Shown here one piece after another: positions 52,114 to 59,456 of a stretch of 64,000 bases of DNA; positions within the stretch are counted from its first letter, which is position 1; the number at the start of each line of letters is the position of its first letter. A program made the position numbers and the translations under genes. The notes under the pieces were generated by a model that did no database searches, was not told the DNA's origin, and worked only from the letters and a program-made list of their open reading frames with translations. The stretch comes from Hyphomicrobium_A sp964620915 (GTDB lineage Bacteria > Pseudomonadota > Alphaproteobacteria > Rhizobiales > Hyphomicrobiaceae): assembly GCA_964620915.1 (NCBI GenBank), contig CAZUKP010000003.1:36341-100340 (forward strand), in the 5' to 3' direction.

Positions 52114-52908
52114 ATGGGGGCTTTAATGCACATATCGAAAGGACTAGCGGCCGGGATTGCGGTCTGCTTGGCTTTCGTGTCAGCGCCGGTTGCGGCCATC
52201 GGCGAGGATGCAAACACTGGCTGGCAGGTGGAGCCGCCAAAACCAGTGCCGGCCACCCCCCAGCCGGCCACCCAGGAGCCGTCCCCACCCAACGCCGCGG
52301 GGTCCGCATGGAGCGCTGAGGTTGCGCCAACCGATAGCACCGCCGGCATTGAGCTCAACGACCAGCAGATCGAGATCGTCCACAGGGTCAGCGGGTATTT
52401 CGCCAACCTAAAGACACTGAAGGGCCGTTTCGTGCAGGTCGACGCTGCCAACAAGCGTATGCGCGGGAAGTTCTACGTGAAGCGGCCCGGTCGCTTCCGT
52501 TTCGACTACGCGCGTCCCTCGCGCCAAATCGTCGTTTCCGACGGGCGGTATTTGGTGATCCAGGACCATGATTTGAACAATGAGGACCGCGTTGCGGTCA
52601 ACCAGACCCCGTTCCGGCTTCTCTTGCGCACCGACGTCAATCTCGTCCGCGATGCGCGCATCATGGAAGTGCAGGAATCGGAAGACCTTATCGTTGTCGG
52701 ACTGCAGGACAAGGATCCTGATGCGCCCGGGCAAATCAGACTGTTCTTGTCAACAAAACCGGAACTTGAACTTAAAGAGTGGGTGACGAAGGACGCTCAG
52801 GGCCTCGATACCCGCGTGGAAGTCTCTAGCCTCGATACAACAGCGGAGATTGATAACAATTTCTTCAAAATTAAGCCTTTAGGAATGCGGGTCGGAACGC
52901 CCCGATAG
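52114..52908 (+). CDS. lolA: Outer-membrane lipoprotein carrier protein LolA
   Basis: This 264-aa periplasmic chaperone shuttles lipoproteins to LolB. A signal peptide (ISKGLAAGIAVCLAFVSAPVAA) is followed by a Pro-rich stretch longer than in E. coli. The LolA domain includes IVHRVSGYFANLKTLKGRFV, GRFRFDYARPSRQIVVSDGRY and the C-terminal NNFFKIKPLG. The start may be the ATG at 52126 instead, since the first ATG has its GGGAAG only 1 nt away. Unlike in many relatives, xthA does not follow; a non-coding hairpin region does. Confidence 0.9.
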   Translation: MGALMHISKGLAAGIAVCLAFVSAPVAAIGEDANTGWQVEPPKPVPATPQPATQEPSPPNAAGSAWSAEVAPTDSTAGIELNDQQIEIVHRVSGYFANLKTLKGRFVQVDAANKRMRGKFYVKRPGRFRFDYARPSRQIVVSDGRYLVIQDHDLNNEDRVAVNQTPFRLLLRTDVNLVRDARIMEVQESEDLIVVGLQDKDPDAPGQIRLFLSTKPELELKEWVTKDAQGLDTRVEVSSLDTTAEIDNNFFKIKPLGMRVGTPR

Positions 52909-53010
52909 GCAACACAGTGTGACTGTTCGGACGCTTGGCAATCCCATAAGCGGGGATAAGCTGTGGCCGAGCGGTAAACTTTTCGTGATAATTCGTCGAG
53001 CGGACTATTG

Positions 53011-53024
53011 AAGTTTGCAAACTT
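53011..53024. repeat. 14-bp perfect palindrome AAGTTTG-CAAACTT
   Basis: A perfect palindrome with no loop lies about 100 nt after lolA and 79 nt before the first hairpin. It is a plausible dimer-protein operator for the downstream transcript. Confidence 0.55.
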
Positions 53025-53145
53025 GCGCTTAACTCACAGCTATTCAGGTGGTGTCACCCTGTATCGGTAGTGCCCCCCGTCTAGCCGAAAGACATCACCT
53101 GCGGTGCCGGCTTCCCTCCCGGCACCACGCGCGAAAGCGCTCTCG

Positions 53146-53188
53146 ACGCCCAACCCCTCCCCCCGGGGTTGGGCGTTTTTCGTTTTTT
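53146..53188 (+). terminator. Strong intrinsic terminator (plus strand)
   Basis: ACGCCCAACCCC (53146-53157) pairs with GGGGTTGGGCGT (53165-53176) over a 7-nt loop, followed by T-rich sequence (TTTTT, then TTTTTT after CG). It terminates either lolA readthrough or the candidate RNA. Confidence 0.9.
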
Positions 53189-53196
53189 CGTGCCAA

Positions 53197-53232
53197 ATCA
53201 AACTTTTCTCTATGATCAAACTTTTCTCTATG
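53197..53232. repeat. 18-bp tandem direct repeat, two copies
   Basis: ATCAAACTTTTCTCTATG occurs twice back to back (53197-53214 and 53215-53232). The second copy contains the stop codon of the minus-strand cyclic-nucleotide-binding gene. It may be a recent duplication. Confidence 0.85.
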
Positions 53233-53743
53233 ATTGGGTGGCCATCTCGGCAGCAGGCGTTGAATGCTGATCTCCGTGCAAGACGTTCCTGCCGGGTCGT
53301 GAGGCAAGGATTGCATCAACGCGGCGTAGCTCTTCGGCCATCGACGACAATCTCCCGGTAAGGTTGTGGGAAATCCGTTCGGCCAGTTGTGGATCATCTT
53401 TCATTTGCGCGTGCAGCTCGTCGCGCATGAGTCGTAGAGCGCGCACCTTGCTGCGCGACACGACGGTCGAGCTATGGGTGGTCTCCACCAACATCGCCAT
53501 TTCGCCGAGCAGAGAGCCGGTGGCGACGGGTTCGGCCCGGGATTGGAGCTCGGGCCCGCTTACTCGGACCGTCTCACCAGAGACGAGCAATACGGCAGCG
53601 TCGCCTTCCTCGTTTTCTTCGATGATAACTGCGCCTGGATTGTAAATGACGCGTTCTGCGCGACGGGCGATTTCACTGAGCTGAAATGGGGAAAGCCCCT
53701 GGAAGAGTGCAACGCGCTCCAGTTCCTTGACGATCAATTCCAT
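53228..53743 (-). CDS. Cyclic-nucleotide-binding-domain (CNB) protein without an HTH
   Basis: This 171-aa protein has a CAP_ED domain from about residue 9 (LFQGLSPFQLSEIARRAERV) through GSLLGEMAMLVETTHSSTVV near 85-105. There is no DNA-binding helix-turn-helix after it; the C-terminus is helical and then Ser/Gln-rich, so it is not a CRP-type activator. Whether it binds cAMP or cGMP is unknown; the usual phosphate-binding Arg is not clearly visible. A TTG seven codons upstream is an alternative start. It lies 164 nt downstream of the response-regulator gene, on the same strand. Confidence 0.83.
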   Translation of the reverse strand: MELIVKELERVALFQGLSPFQLSEIARRAERVIYNPGAVIIEENEEGDAAVLLVSGETVRVSGPELQSRAEPVATGSLLGEMAMLVETTHSSTVVSRSKVRALRLMRDELHAQMKDDPQLAERISHNLTGRLSSMAEELRRVDAILASRPGRNVLHGDQHSTPAAEMATQS

Positions 53744-53907
53744 TTTCAGTCTTAGCGCTCCCAAACCTTATAGCCGATGTCACCGCAACGCGGTCACCGT
53801 GATCGGTCCGGCAACGGGTGCGGATTCATTGAGGTTGGAAGCGTCGACTGATTCGCGCGAAGCGGTCTAGATGCAAGAAGGACACTGAGGACGGCTTTGT
53901 AATCCGG

Positions 53908-54594
53908 TCAAGGTACGAGCTTGTACCCGCCAGTCTCCGTGACCAGCAGCTCTGCGCTTGAGGGGTCTTTTTCTATCTTCTGACGAAGGCGATAGATGTG
54001 GGTTTCCAACGTGTGGGTGGTGACACCGGCGTTGTAGCCCCAGACTTCATGCAGCAACGTCTCACGCGAGACGACCCTTTCGCCAGCGCGGTAAAGGTAT
54101 TTGAGAATCGATGTTTCTTTTTCAGTCAGGCGCACCTTGGCACCCTTCTCGTCGATCAGCAGCTTTGATGCCGGTTTGAATGTGTAGCCGCCAATTGCAA
54201 AGACCGCATCCTCGCTTTGCTCATGTTGACGCAGTTGGGCGCGAACGCGCGCAAGAAGCACGGCGAATTTGAAGGGCTTTGTGATGTAGTCGTTGGCACC
54301 GGCGTCTAGACCGAGAATCTGATCGGCATCGGATACATTTCCCGTCAGCATGACAATTGGTGTTTTGAAACCGGACCTGCGCAGCATTCTGACAGCCTCG
54401 CGGCCGTCCATGTCGGGGAGCGACACGTCAAAGACCACGAGATCAAAGTGGTCGGTCTTTGCTTGCTCCATGCCCTCTGAGGCGGTGCCCCTTGTAGTGA
54501 CCTCAAACTCGTCGTGGAGAACGAGCTGATCTTTTAGGGTCTCACGAAGCTCCTCGTCGTCATCAACGATGAGAATCCTGCGCGCTGTCGTCAT
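53908..54594 (-). CDS. OmpR-family response regulator, CenR-like
   Basis: This 228-aa response regulator has a receiver domain with the acidic pocket IVDDDEE (residues 9-15), phospho-acceptor Asp56 in LVVFDVSLPDMDG, and Lys of the ITKPFKFAVL block near 107. The winged-helix C-terminal domain shows KETSILKYLYRAGERVVSRETLLHEVW and TETGGYKLVP. The sequence resembles CenR, which controls the cell envelope in Caulobacter. No partner kinase is next to it. The ATG at 54594 has GGAG 9 nt upstream; an in-frame extension to 54666 lacks support. CenR identity is a by-eye inference. Confidence 0.85.
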   Translation of the reverse strand: MTTARRILIVDDDEELRETLKDQLVLHDEFEVTTRGTASEGMEQAKTDHFDLVVFDVSLPDMDGREAVRMLRRSGFKTPIVMLTGNVSDADQILGLDAGANDYITKPFKFAVLLARVRAQLRQHEQSEDAVFAIGGYTFKPASKLLIDEKGAKVRLTEKETSILKYLYRAGERVVSRETLLHEVWGYNAGVTTHTLETHIYRLRQKIEKDPSSAELLVTETGGYKLVP

Positions 54595-54700
54595 TCTGGC
54601 TCGCTCCGGTTTACTTTTGGATCCAGAGTCTTGCATCCTCTTGGGCCGCTCGATAACCCCGTCCAAACGATGCGAATAGCACGTGTGCCCGCAACCTCCA

Positions 54701-55237
54701 ATGACGACAAACCCCCACCCTCCTCAACTCGCTGTAACAGGTTTGTCAGCGCGCGTGACGACGGGAACGATCTCGTACGGAAACCTCCGTTTCCGGTGTG
54801 CGATGGGCCGGTCCGGCCGCAGCATTAACAAACGCGAAGGCGACGGCGCGACGCCAATCGGGACCTTCGCGCTGCGACAGGCCTTCTATAGGGCAGACCG
54901 CATCGTGCGCCCGCGCACGGGTTTGCCGCTGAGAGCGCTTCGGCCTGATGATGGCTGGTGCGACGATCCGTTGGATCGCAACTACAATCGGCACGTCATG
55001 CATCCTTATCCTGCCAGCGCCGAGGCGCTATGGCGCGAGGATCATCTCTACGACGTGGTTGTCGTGGTGGGCCACAATGACGACCGGCGCATCAGGGGAC
55101 GCGGTAGCGCCATTTTCATGCATGTGGCTCGAGAGGGATTTGTGCCGACTGAAGGCTGCGTGGCGATGCGCCGGGCTGATTTGCTGCGGCTGCTTGAGCG
55201 CACTTCACTTGGTAGCTCGATCCGGATTTTTGCTTGA
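54701..55237 (+). CDS. L,D-transpeptidase (YkuD domain) family protein
   Basis: This 178-aa protein has a YkuD-like catalytic block GSAIFMHVAREGFVPTEGCVAM with His at about residue 141 and the nucleophile Cys at about 153. LPLRALRPDDGWCDDPLDRNYNR and YDVVVVVGHNDD are also seen. It would form 3-3 cross-links or attach lipoproteins to peptidoglycan. No signal peptide is evident, which is odd for a periplasmic enzyme; the N-terminal start is uncertain and may be wrong. It is divergent from the response regulator. Confidence 0.8.
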   Translation: MTTNPHPPQLAVTGLSARVTTGTISYGNLRFRCAMGRSGRSINKREGDGATPIGTFALRQAFYRADRIVRPRTGLPLRALRPDDGWCDDPLDRNYNRHVMHPYPASAEALWREDHLYDVVVVVGHNDDRRIRGRGSAIFMHVAREGFVPTEGCVAMRRADLLRLLERTSLGSSIRIFA

Positions 55238-55245
55238 CGGCAGGC

Positions 55246-55282
55246 AAAAAAACGGTCCGGACGCTTTAGGCGACGCGGACCG
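55246..55282 (-). terminator. Intrinsic terminator of glnK1-amtB1 (minus strand)
   Basis: On the minus strand CGGTCCG (55282-55276) pairs with CGGACCG (55259-55253) around an imperfectly paired middle, followed by T7 (55252-55246). It lies 94 nt past the amtB1 stop, after another hairpin at 55333-55367 (GGCTGCGG/CCGCAGCC). Confidence 0.7.
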
Positions 55283-55375
55283 AGTTTAGAGCACGCCTAG
55301 GTACGGCGTTCGCTCGGGAGCTAATTGGTTAGGGCTGCGGGCCAGTCGTTGCGACCAGTCCGCAGCCGATCGCCT

Positions 55376-56689
55376 TTATTGGATCGACTCGCCGTGTAGG
55401 GCGACGTCGAGACCTTCGACTTCCTGCGCTTGGGTTGCGCGGATGCCAATGATCAACCAAAGGACCATCAGGATCACAAAGGTTCCGACAGCACTCCAGA
55501 TGGTCGTGGCCAGAACGCCGTAGACCTGGATCGGAACCTGAGCGAAGTTGCCCTCAAGCAGACCTGCCGTGCCGCCGATTGCTTCGACAGCAAACACGCC
55601 CGTCAAGATGGCACCGATGATGCCGCCGACAGCGTGGACGCCGAAGACGTCGAGGCTGTCATCGTAGCCCAGCGCCTTTTTGACACCCGTAGCGCAGATG
55701 TAGCAGCCCACGCCGGCAGCAACACCGATCACAAGCGCGCCTTTGGGATCGACGAAGCCTGATGCCGGAGTGATGGCAACAAGACCGGCAACTGCGCCAG
55801 AGATGATGCCAAGCACGCTGGGCTTGCCGTGAACCAGCCACTCGGAAAACATCCAAGCAAGCGCGGCAGCAGCTGTTGCAATCTGCGTCACGGACATGGC
55901 CATACCGGCGGTGCCGTTTGCGCCGACCGCCGATCCGGCGTTGAAGCCAAACCAGCCAACCCAAAGCAACGAGGCGCCGATGACGCTCAAAGTCAGGTTG
56001 TGCGGCGCCATGTTCTCGGTGCCGTAGCCTTTACGTCGACCCAGAACCAAGCACGCAACGAGACCCGCGATACCGGCATTGATGTGGACCACCGTGCCGC
56101 CGGCGAAATCAAGAACGCCGTCGTTGGCAAGGAAACCACCGCCCCAAACCCAGTGGCAAACCGGGGCGTAGACGATAATCAACCACAGGCCCATGAAGAG
56201 CAGAAAGGCGGAAAACTTCATGCGGTCGACGATGGCACCGACGATCAGCACCGGCGTGATAATCGCGAATGTCATCTGGAAGGTCATGAAGACCATCTCA
56301 GGAATTGTTCCCGAGAGCGTGTCCTTGCCGATGCCCGCGAGCAGAACCTTGTCGAGCCCACCAATGTAGGCGTTGTAAGCACCGCCATCGGTAAATGCGA
56401 GTGAGTAGCCGGCAACCATCCAAAGTATGGTGACCAGGCAGCAGGCGGCAAAGCACTGCATCATCACCGAAAGGATGTTCTTCTTGCGGACCATGCCGCC
56501 GTAGAAGAGAGCAAGACCCGGGATCGTCATCATAAGAACGATCGCGGTGGACGTGAGCATCCAAGCGGTATCGCCGGTGTCGAGCGTGGGCGTTTCTTCT
56601 TGCGCAAGCACCGGTAGCGCAGAACTCAGAATGAGCGCGGCCGCGGCGCCACCTGATGCGGCCACACGTTTCAGATCATCGTATTTCAT
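55376..56689 (-). CDS. amtB: Ammonium transporter AmtB (copy 1)
   Basis: This 437-aa ammonium channel has a signal-like N-terminus (residues 8-30), eleven helices, and the family motif GLALFYGGMVRKKNILS. The twin pore histidines appear in GGTVVHINAG and VFGVHAVGG. The cytoplasmic C-terminus, EVEGLDVALHGESIQ, is the region that meets PII. The ATG at 56689 follows the normal N-terminus; a longer frame to 56869 lies over the glnK1 3' end and is unlikely. It lies 61 nt after glnK1, the classical glnK-amtB pair. Confidence 0.94.
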   Translation of the reverse strand: MKYDDLKRVAASGGAAAALILSSALPVLAQEETPTLDTGDTAWMLTSTAIVLMMTIPGLALFYGGMVRKKNILSVMMQCFAACCLVTILWMVAGYSLAFTDGGAYNAYIGGLDKVLLAGIGKDTLSGTIPEMVFMTFQMTFAIITPVLIVGAIVDRMKFSAFLLFMGLWLIIVYAPVCHWVWGGGFLANDGVLDFAGGTVVHINAGIAGLVACLVLGRRKGYGTENMAPHNLTLSVIGASLLWVGWFGFNAGSAVGANGTAGMAMSVTQIATAAAALAWMFSEWLVHGKPSVLGIISGAVAGLVAITPASGFVDPKGALVIGVAAGVGCYICATGVKKALGYDDSLDVFGVHAVGGIIGAILTGVFAVEAIGGTAGLLEGNFAQVPIQVYGVLATTIWSAVGTFVILMVLWLIIGIRATQAQEVEGLDVALHGESIQ

Positions 56690-56750
56690 TTGCGAAGTCT
56701 CCCGTTCCCTTATGTCGACATAGGTCAAGGCAGCCAGTGTGGTTGCCTGG

Positions 56751-57089
56751 CTAAAGCGCGTTGTCGTCGGCTTCTCCGGTGCGGATGCGGATCGTGTGCT
56801 CGATGGGCGAAACGAAGATCTTTCCGTCGCCGATCTGCCCCGTTTTCGCAGCGCCTTGGATTGCCTCAAGTGCCTTGTCGACTTGGGCGGAGGGGACCAC
56901 GACCTCCATTTTTACCTTTGGCAGGAAATTCACCGCGTACTCAGCGCCGCGGTAGATCTCCGTATGTCCCTTCTGCCGTCCATATCCCTTGACCTCTGTT
57001 ACGGTCATGCCCGCCAGGCCGAGGTCGGTCAGCGCAGCGCGGACCTCCTCCAGCTTGAACGGCTTGATGATTGCTGTGATGAGCTTCAT
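56751..57089 (-). CDS. glnK: PII nitrogen regulatory protein GlnK (copy 1)
   Basis: This 112-aa PII protein has the T-loop with uridylylation site Tyr51 in GHTEIYRGAEYAV. MKLITAIIKPFKLEEVR is the N-terminus, GDGKIFVSPIEHTIRIRTGE is the C-terminal nucleotide-binding region, and the length is exactly the family norm. It regulates AmtB by trimer plugging and signals 2-oxoglutarate/energy state. It is 90% identical to the second copy (11 differences in 112 by my alignment). A sigma-54-type promoter lies 97 nt upstream. Confidence 0.97.
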   Translation of the reverse strand: MKLITAIIKPFKLEEVRAALTDLGLAGMTVTEVKGYGRQKGHTEIYRGAEYAVNFLPKVKMEVVVPSAQVDKALEAIQGAAKTGQIGDGKIFVSPIEHTIRIRTGEADDNAL

Positions 57090-57185
57090 TCGCTCTCCCC
57101 TCCCAACGGCCATTTCTTGGCGGCCGCATTCATCGCGTTTGCTTGAACGAGAACCCGATCGGGCCTCGCGAACGCCAGAGAGGAC

Positions 57186-57200
57186 TCAAAAGGCGTGCCA
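57186..57200 (-). promoter_or_regulatory. Sigma-54 (RpoN) promoter for glnK1-amtB1
   Basis: On the minus strand TGGCACG-CCTT-TTGA matches the -24/-12 consensus TGGCACG-N4-TTGC except for the last base. It lies 97 nt before the glnK1 ATG and is almost identical in form to the site ahead of glnK2. Confidence 0.7.
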
Positions 57201-57405
57201 AGAGCGCATGCCGCGCTCAAGCTTTTGAATCTTTGGAGTGAATTCTGACCAGTTGTGGCGAGGATGCGGCGACGGCAGGTCGGCCGTGATCAATTTCTAG
57301 GCAATAACTAAATATTGCTTAACAAATGCGCAGGCTGGGGTGGCTGCCTGCCGGGCCAGGCCCGGAGCGCAAGTGGAGCCGGAGCGGCTGGCTGTGAAGT
57401 AAGGA

Positions 57406-57432
57406 GGGCAGGCCTCTCAACGAGGCCTGCCC
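57406..57432 (-). terminator. Hairpin terminator after amtB2
   Basis: GGGCAGGCCTC and GAGGCCTGCCC form a perfect 11-bp stem with a 5-nt loop, 12 nt beyond the amtB2 stop. The T-tract is poor (TCCTTACTT), so termination may be partial. Confidence 0.65.
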
Positions 57433-57443
57433 AATGTTTGCGA

Positions 57444-58829
57444 TTAGAGCCGCTGGCTGCCTGTCCCAAATTCCGGATAGGCTTCCAAGCCGATCTCGGT
57501 CTGGTCCAAACCAGCCATTTCCTCCTCCGCCGTCGGCCGCAGGCCGATGGAGAAGCTAAGGAGCAGCCAGACCAGGAGACTTGCGAGGGAGACAAAGACG
57601 CCGATCGACCCGATGCCGATGATCTGGGCCAAGAAGGTGGCATCCGAGTTGGTTAGTGGCACTGCTAGTGTGCCCCAGATGCCGGCGCAGAGGTGGACCG
57701 GAATGGCGCCAACCACGTCGTCGATCCGGAGCTTGTCCAGCAGCGGAACCGCGAAGACAACGATCACACCGCCGATGCCACCGATAATGATGGCCCAAAG
57801 CGGATTGGGTGTCAGTGGTTCAGCCGTAATGGCAACAAGACCTGCCAGAGCGCCGTTGAGGGCGAATGTGAGGTCAACCTTGCCATAGAACAACTGGCTC
57901 AGGATTATCGCAGCAACGACGCCGGCAGCAGCAGCCGTGTTCGTGTTGACGAAGATTCTGGCGACCGCCGAAGCATCCTCCATCGTCCCCATTGCAAGCT
58001 GGGAACCGCCGTTAAAGCCGAACCAGCCCAACCAGAGAATGAAGGTGCCCAATGTCGCAAGCGGCATGCTTGAGCCAGGCATGGCGACGATCTTGCCATC
58101 AACATAGCGACCAAGTCTGGATCCCAACACGAGAGCACCCATGAGGGCTGCCCAACCGCCGGTCGAGTGCACGATCGTTGAACCGGCGAAGTCTTGGAAG
58201 TCTGCCCCGGCAACCGTCTTGATCCAACTATCGTCGGTGCCTGGTGCGAGCCAACCTGCACCCCACTTCCACGCGCCTTCGATCGGGTAGATAAAGCCGG
58301 TGAGTACGACAACGAACAACAGGAACGGCCAAAGCTTTATGCGCTCTGCGAGCGTTCCCGATACGATCGAAGCAGTTGTGGCGCAGAACACCATCTGGAA
58401 GAACCAGTCGGATGCGGCTGCGTAACTACCAGGATCTTCCGAGGGCTCGGGGATCACCTTTGGAAGGACCGTACCGATCCAGCCACCGTCAACAGCGTCG
58501 TACATGACGTTGTAGCCGACCAGCCAGAACATGATGCCAGCGATCGAGTAGAGCGCGATGTTTTTCACGCACTGCATGCTGACGTTCTTGGACCGAACCA
58601 TGCCAGCTTCGAGCATGGCAAAGCCGGCGGCCATCCACATGACGAGGAAGCCAGTTACCAAGAACAAGAAGGTGTTCAAGATGTACGGGAATGGGCTCTC
58701 GGCAGCTGCCGCCGGGGCGGCGGCCGCCGCCGCAGGTGCATCCTGCGCGAGCGCAGGCACTATGAGCAGACAGAGCGTCGCCGCGCCTCCAAGGACGCCC
58801 AGCGAACGCTTTGCAAACGATGACTCCAT
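57444..58829 (-). CDS. Ammonium transporter AmtB (copy 2)
   Basis: This 461-aa Amt protein has a cleavable N-terminal signal followed by an Ala-rich segment, and FAMLEAGMVRSKNVSMQCVKN as the family entry motif. The pore histidines are in GSTIVHSTGGW and IPVHLCAGIWG. It is clearly a different subtype from copy 1: longer, with an extracellular insert around VLPKVIPEPSEDPGSYAAASDW. The C-terminus ends EFGTGSQRL. It follows glnK2 by 46 nt. Confidence 0.94.
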   Translation of the reverse strand: MESSFAKRSLGVLGGAATLCLLIVPALAQDAPAAAAAAPAAAAESPFPYILNTFLFLVTGFLVMWMAAGFAMLEAGMVRSKNVSMQCVKNIALYSIAGIMFWLVGYNVMYDAVDGGWIGTVLPKVIPEPSEDPGSYAAASDWFFQMVFCATTASIVSGTLAERIKLWPFLLFVVVLTGFIYPIEGAWKWGAGWLAPGTDDSWIKTVAGADFQDFAGSTIVHSTGGWAALMGALVLGSRLGRYVDGKIVAMPGSSMPLATLGTFILWLGWFGFNGGSQLAMGTMEDASAVARIFVNTNTAAAAGVVAAIILSQLFYGKVDLTFALNGALAGLVAITAEPLTPNPLWAIIIGGIGGVIVVFAVPLLDKLRIDDVVGAIPVHLCAGIWGTLAVPLTNSDATFLAQIIGIGSIGVFVSLASLLVWLLLSFSIGLRPTAEEEMAGLDQTEIGLEAYPEFGTGSQRL

Positions 58830-58875
58830 GTCGGTTACTCCCCCATGGTTCTCAGGTTGGTTAAGGTTGCTCTGA

Positions 58876-59214
58876 TCAAAGTGCACTGTCGTCAGCCTCT
58901 CCGGTGCGGATGCGCACCGTGTGCTCGATCGGAGATACGAAGATCTTTCCATCGCCGATCTGACCGGTTTTTGCGGCGGCTTGGATTACCTCGAGTGCTT
59001 TATCGAGTTGGGCGGATGGGACGACGACCTCCATTTTGATCTTGGGCAGGAAACTCACCGCGTATTCCGCGCCTCTGTAGATCTCCGTGTGGCCCTTCTG
59101 TCGTCCGTAGCCCTTGACCTCAGTGATCGTCATTCCCTGCAAACCCATGTCGGTCAGCGCAGTGCGGACCTCCTCGAGTTTGAAGGGCTTGATGATTGCT
59201 GTGATTAGTTTCAT
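58876..59214 (-). CDS. PII nitrogen regulatory protein GlnK (copy 2)
   Basis: This 112-aa PII protein carries the same T-loop with Tyr51 as copy 1. The 11 substitutions are mostly conservative (for example A18T, L23M, A26Q and N54S) and avoid the T-loop tyrosine and the ATP-binding C-terminus. It heads a second glnK-amtB pair, with its own sigma-54-type promoter about 108 nt upstream. The earlier frame to 59286 adds residues unlike PII and is not used. Confidence 0.97.
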   Translation of the reverse strand: MKLITAIIKPFKLEEVRTALTDMGLQGMTITEVKGYGRQKGHTEIYRGAEYAVSFLPKIKMEVVVPSAQLDKALEVIQAAAKTGQIGDGKIFVSPIEHTVRIRTGEADDSAL

Positions 59215-59321
59215 GCGAACTCCCCTCTGCCCTTGTTCGCCCCGCCGATAGATGAGGAGCAGACAAGTCAACACTGGCCTCGCCAAAGCCCGACCGGGCG
59301 ATGGCTACCGACTGCAATAAG

Positions 59322-59336
59322 TCAAGATACGTGCCA
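59322..59336 (-). promoter_or_regulatory. Sigma-54 (RpoN) promoter for glnK2-amtB2
   Basis: On the minus strand TGGCACG-TATC-TTGA matches the RpoN -24/-12 consensus except for the last base of TTGC. The spacing is correct. Both copies share the same last-base change, suggesting a common origin or local preference. Confidence 0.7.
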
Positions 59337-59456
59337 GGTGAGTGCACTGCAGTAAGTAGCGAGAATCACAGACTTTATTTTGTGGTGACCGCTGCAGGTT
59401 CGGTTGGAGCGAAGTCACGGGTGCCCAATTGTGGAGCAGCCACTGGTTTGTGCCGT

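Larger units (their letters stand above)
52909..53227 (+). ncRNA. Candidate small RNA in the lolA-downstream gap, with three consecutive hairpins
   Basis: No gene is visible in these 319 bases. Three hairpins follow each other: 53103-53126 (GGTGCCGG/CCGGCACC, loop CTTCCCTC), 53129-53140 (GCGC-GAAA-GCGC) and the terminator 53146-53176. Two loops are rich in C and T and could pair with Shine-Dalgarno sequences. A 14-bp palindrome lies at 53011-53024. The end is a perfect intrinsic terminator. The 5' end is unknown. The layout recalls the anti-SD-loop small RNAs of Alphaproteobacteria, but no known family was matched. Confidence 0.4.
57090..57443. other. 354-bp gap between amtB2 and glnK1
   Basis: No gene is visible. 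From the amtB2 side it contains a terminator (57406-57432), then about 200 bp of upstream sequence for glnK1 including a sigma-54-type promoter (57186-57200). I saw no convincing NtrC site. Confidence 0.6.
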
